Below, one piece after another: positions 53,788-62,745 of a stretch of DNA of 64,000 nt. The position numbers and the translations under genes are program-made. How positions within the stretch are numbered: the stretch's first letter is position 1; each line of letters opens with the position of its first letter. Where the stretch lies: positions 1 to 64,000 of the forward strand of contig RAZA01000010.1 in assembly GCA_003612485.1 (NCBI GenBank). Reading direction: 5' to 3'. The DNA comes from a bacterium D16-50 (GTDB taxonomy: Bacteria > Bacillota > Clostridia > Lachnospirales > Lachnospiraceae). The notes under the pieces are model-generated. The model searched no databases and was not told where the DNA came from. It worked only from the letters and a program-made list of their open reading frames with translations.

Positions 53788-54447
53788 TCAACCTTTCTCC
53801 TCACAGCCCCTCTTGGTACTCAGGGCCACCCCGTCCCCCACCGGAAGCACTGCGCTCTCCAGCGCCGGATGATGTTTGATCAGATACAGATATTCCCGCA
53901 TTCTGGCATGGATGGTCCTATTGCGTCTGGTCACTGCAAAGCGGGACTGCACCACATCTCCGTCCTGAAGCACATTGTCGGACACCAACAGTCCTCCGGG
54001 AGAAAGCAGCCGCAGAACCTCCGGAAAGAACCGAATGTACTGCCCCTTGGCCGCGTCCATAAAAATCATGTCATAGCTTCCCTCCAGCTCTTTCAGCACC
54101 TCGCCTGCATCCCCTTCCAGAAGAGTGATCCGCCCCTCCCTGCCGGCCCGCCTGAAATTCTCCCTAGCAGCCAGAATCCGGTCTTTTTGTTTTTCTATCG
54201 TAGTGATGCGACAATTTTCGACGCCGTATTCGCTCATCAGCAGCGCCGAGAACCCCACTGCCGTACCCACCTCCAGAATTCTGGCTGGCCTGATAAGCGC
54301 CAGCAGAAATTTCAGAAGGCTCTGGGTGGGCCTGCGGATAATGGGAACCTGCGCCTCCAGAGCTTCCTTTTCAATCGTATTCAATAAAGAAGAGTTGCCC
54401 TTATCCAACGAATCGATAAAGACCGCCATTCTCTCGTCTATGATCAT
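53788..54447 (-). CDS. trmR: tRNA 5-hydroxyuridine methyltransferase-like O-methyltransferase
   Basis: A 219-residue SAM-dependent O-methyltransferase of the YrrM group. The SAM motif is ILEVGTAVGFSALLM (about 57-71), and metal-site residues are in YDMIFMDAAKGQY (about 130) and LLVSDNVLQDGDVV. In Bacillus TrmR completes 5-methoxyuridine at position 34 of tRNA, and U32 genes encode the hydroxylation step, which fits the neighbourhood. It overlaps the preceding gene by 4 bases. Confidence 0.85.
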   Translation of the reverse strand: MIIDERMAVFIDSLDKGNSSLLNTIEKEALEAQVPIIRRPTQSLLKFLLALIRPARILEVGTAVGFSALLMSEYGVENCRITTIEKQKDRILAARENFRRAGREGRITLLEGDAGEVLKELEGSYDMIFMDAAKGQYIRFFPEVLRLLSPGGLLVSDNVLQDGDVVQSRFAVTRRNRTIHARMREYLYLIKHHPALESAVLPVGDGVALSTKRGCEEKG

Positions 54448-54860
54448 TCCGATGTCTCTCCTTGGCCATTGTCCTTGGCCATGACCGCCATCATATCTTC
54501 TACCGTCATAGAGGTGTTCAGCTCGAACACGCCGGTTTTCACATCCTCCCGATACTCCGAGAGGAAATACTGCAGGACAAACAGCTTGGCATCCCTGATC
54601 AGTCCCCTGCTCTCAAAGAGCTTCCCTATGTCAAAGGGCGACATATCACTCCCCACAGTCACGGTCACTGTTCTGCCGTTGGCCTCCGTGGACATGGCAG
54701 GCTCGGTAAAGATGCGGTATCCGTAATCATAGCAGATCGCAGCCCCACGGCATATCACATATATCACGGCGACCAAAGTCGCCACCCTGAAAATCGCCCC
54801 GCACACGACACCGATAATATTCGTAACCTTCATATCCCAAACCAAACCTTTCTCTTTCAT
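54444..54860 (-). CDS. MltG/YceG-like protein lacking the catalytic domain
   Basis: A 138-residue protein with one membrane segment (about 16-38) and a region TVTVTVGSDMSPFDIGKLFESRGLIRDAK (quoted in parts, about 64-95) that looks like the LysM-like N-terminal module of YceG/MltG. The transglycosylase domain that normally follows is absent. In Firmicutes mltG (yrrL) stands exactly here, before trmR. It is either a reduced form or a stand-alone regulatory remnant. It follows RNase J by 20 bases; an internal ATG at 54833 is possible. Confidence 0.6.
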   Translation of the reverse strand: MKEKGLVWDMKVTNIIGVVCGAIFRVATLVAVIYVICRGAAICYDYGYRIFTEPAMSTEANGRTVTVTVGSDMSPFDIGKLFESRGLIRDAKLFVLQYFLSEYREDVKTGVFELNTSMTVEDMMAVMAKDNGQGETSE

Positions 54861-54880
54861 CCGCTGTACGGAAGCTTACA

Positions 54881-56554
54881 CTAAACCTCCATAATAATAG
54901 GCAGTATCATAGGACGCCTCTTCGTCTTTTTCCAGACGAAATCGCTGAGAGTGTCCTTGGTGGTATTCTTCAGCTTGCCCCAGTCCGTGATCCCTCTGTC
55001 AAGGCATTTCTGCAGCGCCTCCTCCACAGTCTGGCGGGCCTCCTCCATCAGCTCGTCCGATTCTTTCACATACACGAAGCCTCTGGACACGATATCCGGC
55101 CCTGCCACCAGCTCCCCATAGGCCTTGTCCAGACTCATAACCACAATCATGATACCGTCTTCGGCAAGATGCTGACGGTCCCGCAGCACAACGTTGCCCA
55201 CGTCGCCCACGCCCAGACCATCCACCAGAATGGCTCCCACGGGAACCTTCCCCACCACCTTCGCGCTGTCCTCCCCAAGTTCCAGCACGTCTCCGGAGGA
55301 AAGCATGAAAATATTCTCCTTCTCCATGCCCAGACTCTGGGCGATCTTTGCCTGAGCCTTCAGATGCTTGAACTCCCCGTGTACGGGAATAGCGTATTTG
55401 GGACGTATCAGGGTATAGATCAGCTTGATCTCCTCCTGACAGGCATGTCCCGACACATGGGCATCCTGAAAGATCACGTCCGCCCCCTTCCGCAGCAGCT
55501 CGTTGATGACCTTTGTGACGGACTTTTCGTTGCCGGGTATGGGATTGGAGGAAAAGATCACGGTATCTCCCGCCCCCACGGTAATCTTCCGGTGCATCCC
55601 CCCCGCCATGCGGCTCAGGGCGGCCATGCTCTCCCCCTGACTGCCCGTGGTGATAATCACCTGCTTCTCGTCAGGATAGTCCTTCAGCTGATCGATCTCT
55701 ATCAGGGTATTTTCCGGAATGCTGATGCACTCCAGATTCCTTGCCGTCTCAATAATACTGACCATGCTGCGCCCTTCCACGCAGACCTTGCGGCCGAACT
55801 TATAGGCCGTGTTGATGATCTGCTGCACCCTGTCCACATTGGAGGCGAAGGTGGCCACAAAGATCCTCGTATTTTTATGCTCCTCAAACAAGGTGTCGAA
55901 GGTATGCCCCACCGTCCTCTCGGAGGGTGTGAAACCGGGACGCTCCGCGTTGGTGGAGTCGCACATCAAGGCCAGAACCCCCTTCTTGCCCAGCTCCGCC
56001 AGCCTCTGCAGGTCGATAGCGTCTCCAAATACCGGTGTGTAGTCTACCTTGAAGTCTCCCGTATGCACCACCACGCCGGCAGGGGAATAGATTGCCAGCG
56101 CCGCCGCGTCCACGATGCTGTGGTTGGTCTTGATGAACTCCACACGAAACTGCCCCATATTGATGGACTGGCCGAATTTGACTACCTTCCGCTTGGTGGT
56201 TTTCACCAGATTATGTTCCTTCAGCTTGTTCTCAATGATGCCCATGGTAAGCCTTGTGGCGTACACCGGCACATTGATATCCTTCAGCACATAGGGCAAA
56301 GCGCCGATATGGTCCTCGTGCCCATGGGTGATCACAAAGCCCTTGACTCTGTCGATATTGTCCTTCAGATAGGTGACGTCCGGAATCACAAGGTCTATCC
56401 CCAGCATATCGTCCGCCGGAAAGGACAGTCCGCAGTCCACCACAATAATACTGTCTTCATACTCGAAGGCAGTCATGTTCAGCCCAATTTGCTCCAAGCC
56501 TCCCAAGGGAATGACCTTTAGGCCGGAACTGTTCTTATTCTCTTTTCTCTTCAA
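54881..56554 (-). CDS. rnj: Ribonuclease J
   Basis: A 557-residue metallo-beta-lactamase/beta-CASP exo- and endoribonuclease for 5'-end mRNA decay. It shows the HGHEDHIGALPYVL zinc motif (about 76-89), DCGLSFPAD upstream and beta-CASP residues in HVSGHACQEE (about 365). The start is TTG at 56554, with GGAGGAGATT in front, inside the last codons of fur (20-base overlap). Confidence 0.95.
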   Translation of the reverse strand: MKRKENKNSSGLKVIPLGGLEQIGLNMTAFEYEDSIIVVDCGLSFPADDMLGIDLVIPDVTYLKDNIDRVKGFVITHGHEDHIGALPYVLKDINVPVYATRLTMGIIENKLKEHNLVKTTKRKVVKFGQSINMGQFRVEFIKTNHSIVDAAALAIYSPAGVVVHTGDFKVDYTPVFGDAIDLQRLAELGKKGVLALMCDSTNAERPGFTPSERTVGHTFDTLFEEHKNTRIFVATFASNVDRVQQIINTAYKFGRKVCVEGRSMVSIIETARNLECISIPENTLIEIDQLKDYPDEKQVIITTGSQGESMAALSRMAGGMHRKITVGAGDTVIFSSNPIPGNEKSVTKVINELLRKGADVIFQDAHVSGHACQEEIKLIYTLIRPKYAIPVHGEFKHLKAQAKIAQSLGMEKENIFMLSSGDVLELGEDSAKVVGKVPVGAILVDGLGVGDVGNVVLRDRQHLAEDGIMIVVMSLDKAYGELVAGPDIVSRGFVYVKESDELMEEARQTVEEALQKCLDRGITDWGKLKNTTKDTLSDFVWKKTKRRPMILPIIMEV

Positions 56555-57005
56555 TCAAATCTCCTCCACATTCTACACAGTAGCCATAGAGCTTGACCTC
56601 ATGATTCACCACGCGAAATCCGGTAGTTCGGGCAATCTTCTCTTCCAACTCCTCCAGCAGATCGTCCTGAAAGGAAATCACCCTGCCGCATTTCATGCAG
56701 ATCAGATGATGATGTCGGTGTCTCCGTTCGCGTTCCTGAGCACTCCCCATCTCATAGCGCACAAAACCGTCATCAAAATTGATCCTGTCAATCAGATGCA
56801 GCTCGTTCAGCAACTGTATTGTTCTATAAACAGTGGCCAGCCCGATCTCCGGGCCGTCCGCTTTTACCAGCTCATATATCTCCTCGGCTGTCAGGTGCTC
56901 CTCAGGGCAAGATGCGATGGCTTCCAGCACCTTCAGCCTCTGGTTCGTGACCTTCAGCCCCTTCTCCCTCAATAACTGCGTAAAACGCCCCTTGTCAACC
57001 GCCAT
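56535..57005 (-). CDS. fur: Fur-family transcriptional regulator
   Basis: A 156-residue metalloregulator. The N-terminal winged helix ends in the recognition segment IGLATVYRTIQLL (about 52-64). A metal-binding run RHRHHHLICMKCGRV (about 90-104) and CVECGG near the C-terminus supply the structural zinc cysteines. The sequence does not settle whether it is Fur, PerR or Zur. It lies 3 bases behind the DUF1292 gene and overlaps the RNase J start. Confidence 0.9.
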   Translation of the reverse strand: MAVDKGRFTQLLREKGLKVTNQRLKVLEAIASCPEEHLTAEEIYELVKADGPEIGLATVYRTIQLLNELHLIDRINFDDGFVRYEMGSAQERERRHRHHHLICMKCGRVISFQDDLLEELEEKIARTTGFRVVNHEVKLYGYCVECGGDLIEEKRE

Positions 57006-57008
57006 ATC

Positions 57009-57278
57009 CTAATCCCGTTCAAACATGATATCGTCCATCATATCCTCGAACACGCCTGCCACCGCCGCAAGCTCGTCCTCCTCCGATACGACGGAAAACA
57101 CGCTCTCCTCTTCTCCGTCCTTGGACAGATCCTTCAGAATCAGCGCCTCCCCGTCTCCCTCCTGAGAATCGGACACCAGAATATAATTGAACCCTCCTAT
57201 TCTGGTCTGCTCCAGAACATAGAAATCTACGGGTTCCTCCCCCTCAGGGTTGAATGTGACTTTCTCCAGCTTTTCCAT
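57009..57278 (-). CDS. DUF1292 family protein (YrzB-like)
   Basis: An 89-residue acidic protein. VTFNPEGEEPVDFYVLEQTR and FNYILVSDS match DUF1292, found next to ruvX in most Firmicutes. No activity is established for the family. It lies 82 bases behind ruvX and 3 bases before fur. Confidence 0.85.
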   Translation of the reverse strand: MEKLEKVTFNPEGEEPVDFYVLEQTRIGGFNYILVSDSQEGDGEALILKDLSKDGEEESVFSVVSEEDELAAVAGVFEDMMDDIMFERD

Positions 57279-57360
57279 ATAAATACCTCTCGTCCATGCC
57301 GGCCCGCGCCGCCTATGCCCGGTCCTTAAAACCGTTTCGCCGTCACCGCGCCGCCCTGCA

Positions 57361-57816
57361 TCATGGCTGCGCCGGTTCTTCCGCGGTACAATCCGCTTCC
57401 CTGCGGCTGTCCAGATATCCCTGCAAAATCAATGACGCCGCTATCTTGTCCACATACTCCTTGCGCCTCTCCCTTCGGATGCCGGCCTCCATCATGGCCT
57501 TGTCCGCCGCCACGGTGGTCAGCCGCTCGTCCCAGAAAATCACCGGAAGCCCCGTCCGGCGCTCCAGCTTCTCCGCAAACTCTCTGGTGAGAGCCACCCT
57601 TTCGCCTTCCGTGCCGTTCATATTCTTGGGCAGGCCCAGAACGATCTCCGTCACCTCATATTCCTGAATCAGCTCTTCGATCCGCGCCAGAGTCCGGCGC
57701 AGCTTGTTCTCCTCCTTGCGGCCTATGATCTCCAAGCCCTGAGCCGTTATAAGCAGGCTGTCGCTGAGCGCGACCCCCACCGTCTTGGAACCGAAATCCA
57801 GTCCCATTATCCTCAT
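57361..57816 (-). CDS. ruvX: Putative pre-16S rRNA nuclease / Holliday junction resolvase-like protein
   Basis: A 151-residue RNase H-fold protein of the YqgF/RuvX group. It has [15 protein letters not shown] (about 5-19) with the first catalytic Asp, [15 protein letters not shown] (about 58-72) and [10 protein letters not shown] (about 95-104). YqgF matures 16S rRNA ends in E. coli; a role in junction resolution is less certain. It follows ireB by 19 bases. Confidence 0.93.
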   Translation of the reverse strand: MRIMGLDFGSKTVGVALSDSLLITAQGLEIIGRKEENKLRRTLARIEELIQEYEVTEIVLGLPKNMNGTEGERVALTREFAEKLERRTGLPVIFWDERLTTVAADKAMMEAGIRRERRKEYVDKIAASLILQGYLDSRREADCTAEEPAQP

Positions 57817-57835
57817 ATGTGTCTCCTATTCTTTT

Positions 57836-58099
57836 CTATTCCCATCCTCTGGTGCGGATATACTCCGTCAGCAATTCCTCCACCAGCTCGTCCCGCTCTA
57901 CCTTCATAATCATACTTCTGGCATTATTGTGGCTGGTAATATACGTAGGATCCCCGCTCATGACATAGCCCACGATCTGGTTCACCGGATTATAGCCCTT
58001 TTCCGTCAGCGCCGCATACACAGAAGACAAAACAGCCTTTACCCCGTTCTCCGAGTCCGATCCCACCTTGAAATATTGCGTGTTCTCCAAGTTCTGCAT
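57836..58099 (-). CDS. ireB: IreB family regulatory phosphoprotein (DUF965)
   Basis: An 87-residue protein with the family segments TQYFKVGSDSENGVKAVLS, YNPVNQIVGYVMSGDPTYIT and a final TRGWE. IreB is a substrate of the PASTA kinase IreK in Enterococcus, and the equivalent gene is yrzL in Bacillus. GAGCGAGGTAAGAAT precedes the chosen ATG. It begins the block that continues through ruvX, DUF1292 and fur. Confidence 0.93.
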   Translation of the reverse strand: MQNLENTQYFKVGSDSENGVKAVLSSVYAALTEKGYNPVNQIVGYVMSGDPTYITSHNNARSMIMKVERDELVEELLTEYIRTRGWE

Positions 58100-58202
58100 A
58101 TTCTTACCTCGCTCTGCCATTGATTACCCGGAAGCCTCATGATCCATTTGTTGCCTTTCCCATTAATATAACTCATTTGTACACAAAATTCAAGAAAAAC
58201 CG

Positions 58203-59561
58203 TCATATCAGTATTTCGTCGGTGAGAAATCCCCCGACCGGCACCGTCACAAGAAGATTTTCCCCAAGCTCGCCGTGGCCGGACGCCTTTATAGCCACCT
58301 TCACATAGTCCTTGGTATGCCCTACCCAGTACCTTTCCCCGGCGATCTCCAGCTGTTCCTCCAGAAGCACCTGCGCCTCTCTGCCTATGTAATGCCTGCG
58401 AAACTCCACGGACTGACTCCGCTCCAGCTCCAGCAGCTCTCCGCTCCGCCAGGCCTTGACCCCGTCCGGAACCTGATCCGGCATCCTGTCCGCAGCGGTG
58501 CCCGCCCGTCTGGAATATTTGAAGATGTGCATCTCGTAAAATCCCACCTTCTCCAAAAACTCTCTGGTGCAGCCGAATTCCTCTTCGGTCTCCCCGGGAA
58601 AGCCCACAATGACGTCCGTAGTCACCGCCGGATGACTGAAGCACTTCCGCAGACTCTCCACGCTCTCAAAGTATTCCCCTGTAGTGTAATGTCTATTCAT
58701 CCTTTTCAGCGTGGCGTCGCAGCCGCTCTGAAGGGAAAGATGGAAATGGGGACACAGCTTGGGCAAAGCCGCAAGTCTCTCCGCCGCGGCCGGAGTGATG
58801 ATCCGAGGCTCCAGAGAGCCCAGCCGGATTCTTTCCAGCCCCGGAATCCCATGCACCTGCTCCACGAGCCCGATCAGCCCGCCGGATCCGCATCCATCCC
58901 CCTCCGGGAAATCCATCCCGTAGGAGCTGATGTGAATGCCGGTCAGCACCACCTCCCGGCAGCCTTCTTCCGCCAGCCCGCGGATCTCCTCCGCCACATC
59001 CTCCTGCCTCCGGCTGCGCACCCTCCCTCTGGCATAGGGAATGACGCAGTAGGAGCAGAACTGATTGCAGCCGTCCTGAATCTTCACGTAGGCTCTGGTA
59101 TGTCCATGCCCCGCCGTCCCGTTGATCCTCATCTCCTCATACTTCCGGGCCCGGGCCATGTCAAGAACCGTAGTCCCGCAGAGGGTTTTGTCCGCCCCCT
59201 TAGGCCCCTCTCCCCGGGCACCCAGAAATTCCTCCAGAATCTCAACGATATCTTTCTTCCGGTTGTTGCCCACGGCCAGATCCACGCTCCCGTCCCTCTC
59301 CAGAGCATCCTGCCCCGTCTGCACATAGCATCCCACAGCTACCACCACGGCCTGCGGATTGTACAGCTTCGCCCGGTGAAGCATCTGCCGGCTCTTTCTG
59401 TCGGCAATGTTCGTCACCGTGCAGGTGTTCACGATATAAATATCGGCGCCTTGGTCAAAGGGCACGATATTGTACCCTTTTTCCAGCAGCGCCTGCCGCA
59501 TTCCCTCCGTCTCATAGGAGTTCACCTTGCAGCCCAAATTATACAATGCCACATTTTTCAT
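58203..59561 (-). CDS. mtaB: tRNA t6A37 methylthiotransferase MtaB
   Basis: A 452-residue radical-SAM methylthiotransferase. The N-terminal UPF0004 domain starts VALYNLGCKVNSYETEGM, with cysteines near 10, 46 and 78. The radical-SAM cluster motif is CNQFCSYCVIPYARGR (about 165-180). A C-terminal TRAM domain follows residue 385. It adds a methylthio group to t6A37 in ANN-decoding tRNAs. It is divergent from the HPr-like gene. Confidence 0.94.
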   Translation of the reverse strand: MKNVALYNLGCKVNSYETEGMRQALLEKGYNIVPFDQGADIYIVNTCTVTNIADRKSRQMLHRAKLYNPQAVVVAVGCYVQTGQDALERDGSVDLAVGNNRKKDIVEILEEFLGARGEGPKGADKTLCGTTVLDMARARKYEEMRINGTAGHGHTRAYVKIQDGCNQFCSYCVIPYARGRVRSRRQEDVAEEIRGLAEEGCREVVLTGIHISSYGMDFPEGDGCGSGGLIGLVEQVHGIPGLERIRLGSLEPRIITPAAAERLAALPKLCPHFHLSLQSGCDATLKRMNRHYTTGEYFESVESLRKCFSHPAVTTDVIVGFPGETEEEFGCTREFLEKVGFYEMHIFKYSRRAGTAADRMPDQVPDGVKAWRSGELLELERSQSVEFRRHYIGREAQVLLEEQLEIAGERYWVGHTKDYVKVAIKASGHGELGENLLVTVPVGGFLTDEILI

Positions 59562-59595
59562 GTTCTTTCCTCATATTTTTTGTACTGTTTTCGCC

Positions 59596-59624
59596 TTGAC
59601 TTTTATTAACCCAGCCGTTAATAT
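59596..59624 (+). promoter_or_regulatory. Sigma-A promoter for the HPr-like gene
   Basis: TTGACT (59596-59601) and TAATAT (59619-59624) are separated by 17 bases. About ten bases after the -10 stands an inverted repeat GGATT-GCT-AATCC, which could be an operator or short hairpin. Confidence 0.65.
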
Positions 59625-59677
59625 GTAGGAGGATTGCTAATCCATAGCGCCAAATATATGAGAAGGAGGTATGGAAA

Positions 59678-59914
59678 ATGAAAACCGTACAGATTTATCT
59701 GAATTCTATCGACAAGGTAAAGTCATTCGTGAACGACATTACCAAGTTTGAGTATGATTTCGATCTGGTTTCCGGCAGGTATGTCGTTGACGCAAAATCC
59801 ATTATGGGCATCTTCAGTCTGGATTTGGCCAAGCCCCTGGATCTGAACATCCATACAGAAGAAGGTGTAGACGAGGTACTGGAATTTTTGAAGCCCTATA
59901 TCATGGAATCATAG
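59678..59914 (+). CDS. HPr-like protein lacking the catalytic histidine
   Basis: A 78-residue protein with HPr length and fold pattern. The regulatory-site segment AKSIMGIFSLDLAKPL is kept, with Ser41 in the place of Ser46 of HPr. The active-site region, normally GIHARPA, reads SIDKVKSF, so PTS phosphotransfer is impossible. This is the arrangement seen in Crh, a CcpA cofactor in Bacillus, though the overall match is not close. AGAAGGAGGTATGGAAA precedes the start. Confidence 0.8.
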   Translation: MKTVQIYLNSIDKVKSFVNDITKFEYDFDLVSGRYVVDAKSIMGIFSLDLAKPLDLNIHTEEGVDEVLEFLKPYIMES

Positions 59915-60013
59915 GGCTGATACCATACATAGCTTTTTCTGCAGACAGCTCCCGGCTTCGGAACCCATGCGCGGCATAGGACTCCTGAACCGGGAGATTT
60001 CTTTCTCACATTC

Positions 60014-61189
60014 TCACACCACGATGAGCTCCTTTGTCTCTAGGGCCGTCTTCACCAATTCTTCGATCTTTTCCTCCAGATTCCGTTCATGGCGCCGGAT
60101 AATGTTCACATTGGGCTTCGTTACGGGATGCTTGGCCACAAAAATGGTACAGCAGTCCTCATAGGGCAGTATGGAGGTCTCAAAAGTCCCGATCTTGCCG
60201 GCCAACTCCACGATCTCCTGCTTGTCAAAACCGATCAGGGGCCTATAGACAGGCAGCGTGCACACCTCGTTGGTAGAGATCAGGGAGCTCATGGTCTGGG
60301 AGGCCACCTGCCCGATGCTCTCCCCGGTGATAAGCCCCAGACACCCCGTTTCCTTTGCGATATGCTCCGCTATCCGCATCATATAGCGCCGCATGATGAT
60401 GGTCAGCTCCTCATGGGGGCACTTTTCATAAATATAAAGCTGGATAGCCGTAAAGTCGATGACATGCAGCCAAATAGGGCCTGTATAGGCAGAGACGATT
60501 CTGGCCAGATCCACCACCTTCTGCTTTGCACGCTCGCTGGTATAGGGCGGCGCATGGAAATAGACCGCGTCCAGCTTCACCCCCCGCTTGGCTATCATGT
60601 ATCCCGCCACGGGAGAATCGATGCCGCCGGAAAGCAGCAGCATCGCCTTGCCGCCGGTTCCCACCGGCATCCCCCCCGGTCCCGGAATGGTTTCCGAGTA
60701 GATATATATTTTTTCCCGAATCTCTACACTGAGCAGAACTTCCGGCTCATGGACATCCACCCGCATTTTGGGATATGCCTTCAGTATGGCCTCCCCCAGA
60801 TCCGCATTGATTTCCATGGATTCCTTCGGATAATCCTTTCTGGCCCGTCTGGCATGCACCTTGAAGCTCTTATCCTCGTCCGGATACACCTCCCCCACAT
60901 ACCTGACCACTCTGTCGCAGAGCTTGTCAAAGCCTTCGTCCTCCACATATAGGACGGGGCAGATCCCGGAGATGCCGAACACGTTCTTCAGGCGTTCTAC
61001 GGTTTCCTCATAATCGAACTCTCCCTCCGCATCCACGTAGATGCGGCCCTGATTCTTGTGGACAAGGAACTTGCCCTCGCATTTTTTCAGGGCGAACCTG
61101 ATCTGATGCACCAATGCGTCCTCAAACAGATAGCGGTTCCTTCCCTTGATGCCGATTTCGGCATATTTTATCAAAAAAGCCGTAAACAT
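60014..61189 (-). CDS. thiI: tRNA 4-thiouridine synthase ThiI
   Basis: A 391-residue enzyme. A ferredoxin-like/THUMP region (about 1-165) is followed by a PP-loop LLSGGIDSPVAGYMI (about 186) and the catalytic-region Cys pair in LPYEDCCTIFVAKHP (about 345). No rhodanese domain is present, the usual state in Firmicutes. It thiolates U8 of tRNA with sulfur from the cysteine desulfurase encoded 7 bases upstream. Confidence 0.95.
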   Translation of the reverse strand: MFTAFLIKYAEIGIKGRNRYLFEDALVHQIRFALKKCEGKFLVHKNQGRIYVDAEGEFDYEETVERLKNVFGISGICPVLYVEDEGFDKLCDRVVRYVGEVYPDEDKSFKVHARRARKDYPKESMEINADLGEAILKAYPKMRVDVHEPEVLLSVEIREKIYIYSETIPGPGGMPVGTGGKAMLLLSGGIDSPVAGYMIAKRGVKLDAVYFHAPPYTSERAKQKVVDLARIVSAYTGPIWLHVIDFTAIQLYIYEKCPHEELTIIMRRYMMRIAEHIAKETGCLGLITGESIGQVASQTMSSLISTNEVCTLPVYRPLIGFDKQEIVELAGKIGTFETSILPYEDCCTIFVAKHPVTKPNVNIIRRHERNLEEKIEELVKTALETKELIVV

Positions 61190-61196
61190 ATTCTAA

Positions 61197-62369
61197 TTAT
61201 CGCCTCCGGGTGTATTTACGTAATATAGGGATTTTATCATACATCGCCCGCAATGTATAGTCTATTTCCTCCATTGTGGTATAAACAGAGAAACTCAGCC
61301 GTATGGTGGAGCCCAGCATGGGATTCTGAATCCCCATGGCCTGCAAAGTGACGGAGGGCTGGGGCTTTCTGGCCGCACATGCACTGCCGGCCGAAACATA
61401 AATGCCGTCCTCCTCCAAAGCGTGGAGCAGCACTTCGCTTCGCACCCCGCTGACGGACACGCTGACAATATGAGGGGCCGTTCCCGCTCCTTCAGGCTCA
61501 CCCGGCACAAGCCCGTTGATCTGTATCCCTTCCAGCTTCCTTATGCCTTCTATGAAAACCTTCTTATACTTGTACAGCCGGTCCATATCGCCGTCATAAT
61601 GCTCATACAAAAGCTCCGCCGCCTTTGCCAGCCCCGCCGCTCCGGGCACATTGTCGGTGCCGGAGCGAAGGTTCTGCTGCTGCCCCCCGCCGAAAATGAT
61701 CGGCTGCAGCTTCACCTTCTCACCCACGTAAAGCAGGCCTATGCCCTTAGGGCCATGGATCTTGTGCCCGCTGGCGGATAATAGGTCTATGCCCATACGC
61801 TTGGGGTGGATCTTCGCCTTGCCGAAGGCCTGCACCGCATCCACATGGAAAAGCGTCCCCGGATTCATCCGCTTGATCAGCGCCCCGGCTTCCGCAATGG
61901 GCTGCAGCGCCCCCACCTCGTTGTTGGTATGCATAATGGACACCAGTATGGTATCCTGCCCTATGGCCTGCCGGAGATCCTCCAGAGAAATCTGCCCATA
62001 GGAATTCACCGGCAGGTAAGTCACCCGATAGCCCATGGATTCCAGATGGCGCATGGTGTTCATCACTGCCGGATGCTCCACTCTGGTGGTGATCAGATGC
62101 CTCCCCCGCCTATAATTGGCATGGGCACCGCCGATGATGGCCATATTGTCGGATTCGGTGCCGCCGGAGGTAAAAAAAATCTCCTTTTCGTTCACCTTAA
62201 GTATTTTTGCAAGAGTCTCTCTGGCCTCTCTCAGGTACTGTTCCGCCACAACGCCCTTTCCGTGCAGGCTGGACGGATTTCCGTAGTCAACGCACATGAT
62301 CCTTGTCATCAACTCCGCCACCTCCGGAAACACTCTGGTGGTAGCGGAATTGTCCAAATATACTTCCAT
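61197..62369 (-). CDS. Cysteine desulfurase (NifS/IscS-like)
   Basis: A 390-residue PLP enzyme. It starts VYLDNSATTRVFPEV, holds the PLP Lys in SASGHKIHGPKGIG (about 205) and the catalytic Cys in YVSAGSACAARKPQ (about 330). It moves sulfur from cysteine to ThiI and other acceptors. Pairing with thiI suggests the NifZ-type dedicated desulfurase. Confidence 0.94.
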   Translation of the reverse strand: MEVYLDNSATTRVFPEVAELMTRIMCVDYGNPSSLHGKGVVAEQYLREARETLAKILKVNEKEIFFTSGGTESDNMAIIGGAHANYRRGRHLITTRVEHPAVMNTMRHLESMGYRVTYLPVNSYGQISLEDLRQAIGQDTILVSIMHTNNEVGALQPIAEAGALIKRMNPGTLFHVDAVQAFGKAKIHPKRMGIDLLSASGHKIHGPKGIGLLYVGEKVKLQPIIFGGGQQQNLRSGTDNVPGAAGLAKAAELLYEHYDGDMDRLYKYKKVFIEGIRKLEGIQINGLVPGEPEGAGTAPHIVSVSVSGVRSEVLLHALEEDGIYVSAGSACAARKPQPSVTLQAMGIQNPMLGSTIRLSFSVYTTMEEIDYTLRAMYDKIPILRKYTRRR

Positions 62370-62494
62370 CTCTTTGCTCCTTTATAAAAACACAACCCTC
62401 CAAAGGGCTACTTAGTTTCCTATTTCATCATATGCAGCTGCCCTCTTCTTGGTCCCTGCAAGGCATTGTGCCACGGACTATGCCCGTTTGTCGT

Positions 62495-62745
62495 CAGTCC
62501 CTGCCTTCGATCCCCTATGTCACCTTTCCGGAAGCATATAGCCCATTGCTTGGCATTCTCTGACAGTCCCTGCCTTCGGCCTCCTATGTCACCTCTCCGG
62601 AGGCATATAGCCCATTGCTTGGCATTCTCTGACAGTCCCTGCCTTCGGCCTCCTATGTCACCTCTCCGGAGGCATGTAGCCCATTGCTTGGTATACTCTG
62701 ACAGTCCCTGCCTTCGATCCCCTGCCTCATCTCTCCAGAAGGTAC
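62495..62745. repeat. 69-bp tandem repeat, three full units and a partial fourth
   Basis: CAGTCCCTGCCTTCG recurs at 62495, 62564, 62633 and 62702, exactly 69 bases apart, and the intervening sequence is nearly identical. The last partial unit covers the final codons of rsmE (LLER-stop), and earlier units contain degraded copies of that end. The array therefore probably arose by duplication of the gene's 3' flank. Confidence 0.92.

Noticed and set aside
62495..62745. CRISPR-like 69-bp periodicity
   Set aside because: The whole unit is repeated, there are no variable spacers and no cas genes are nearby.
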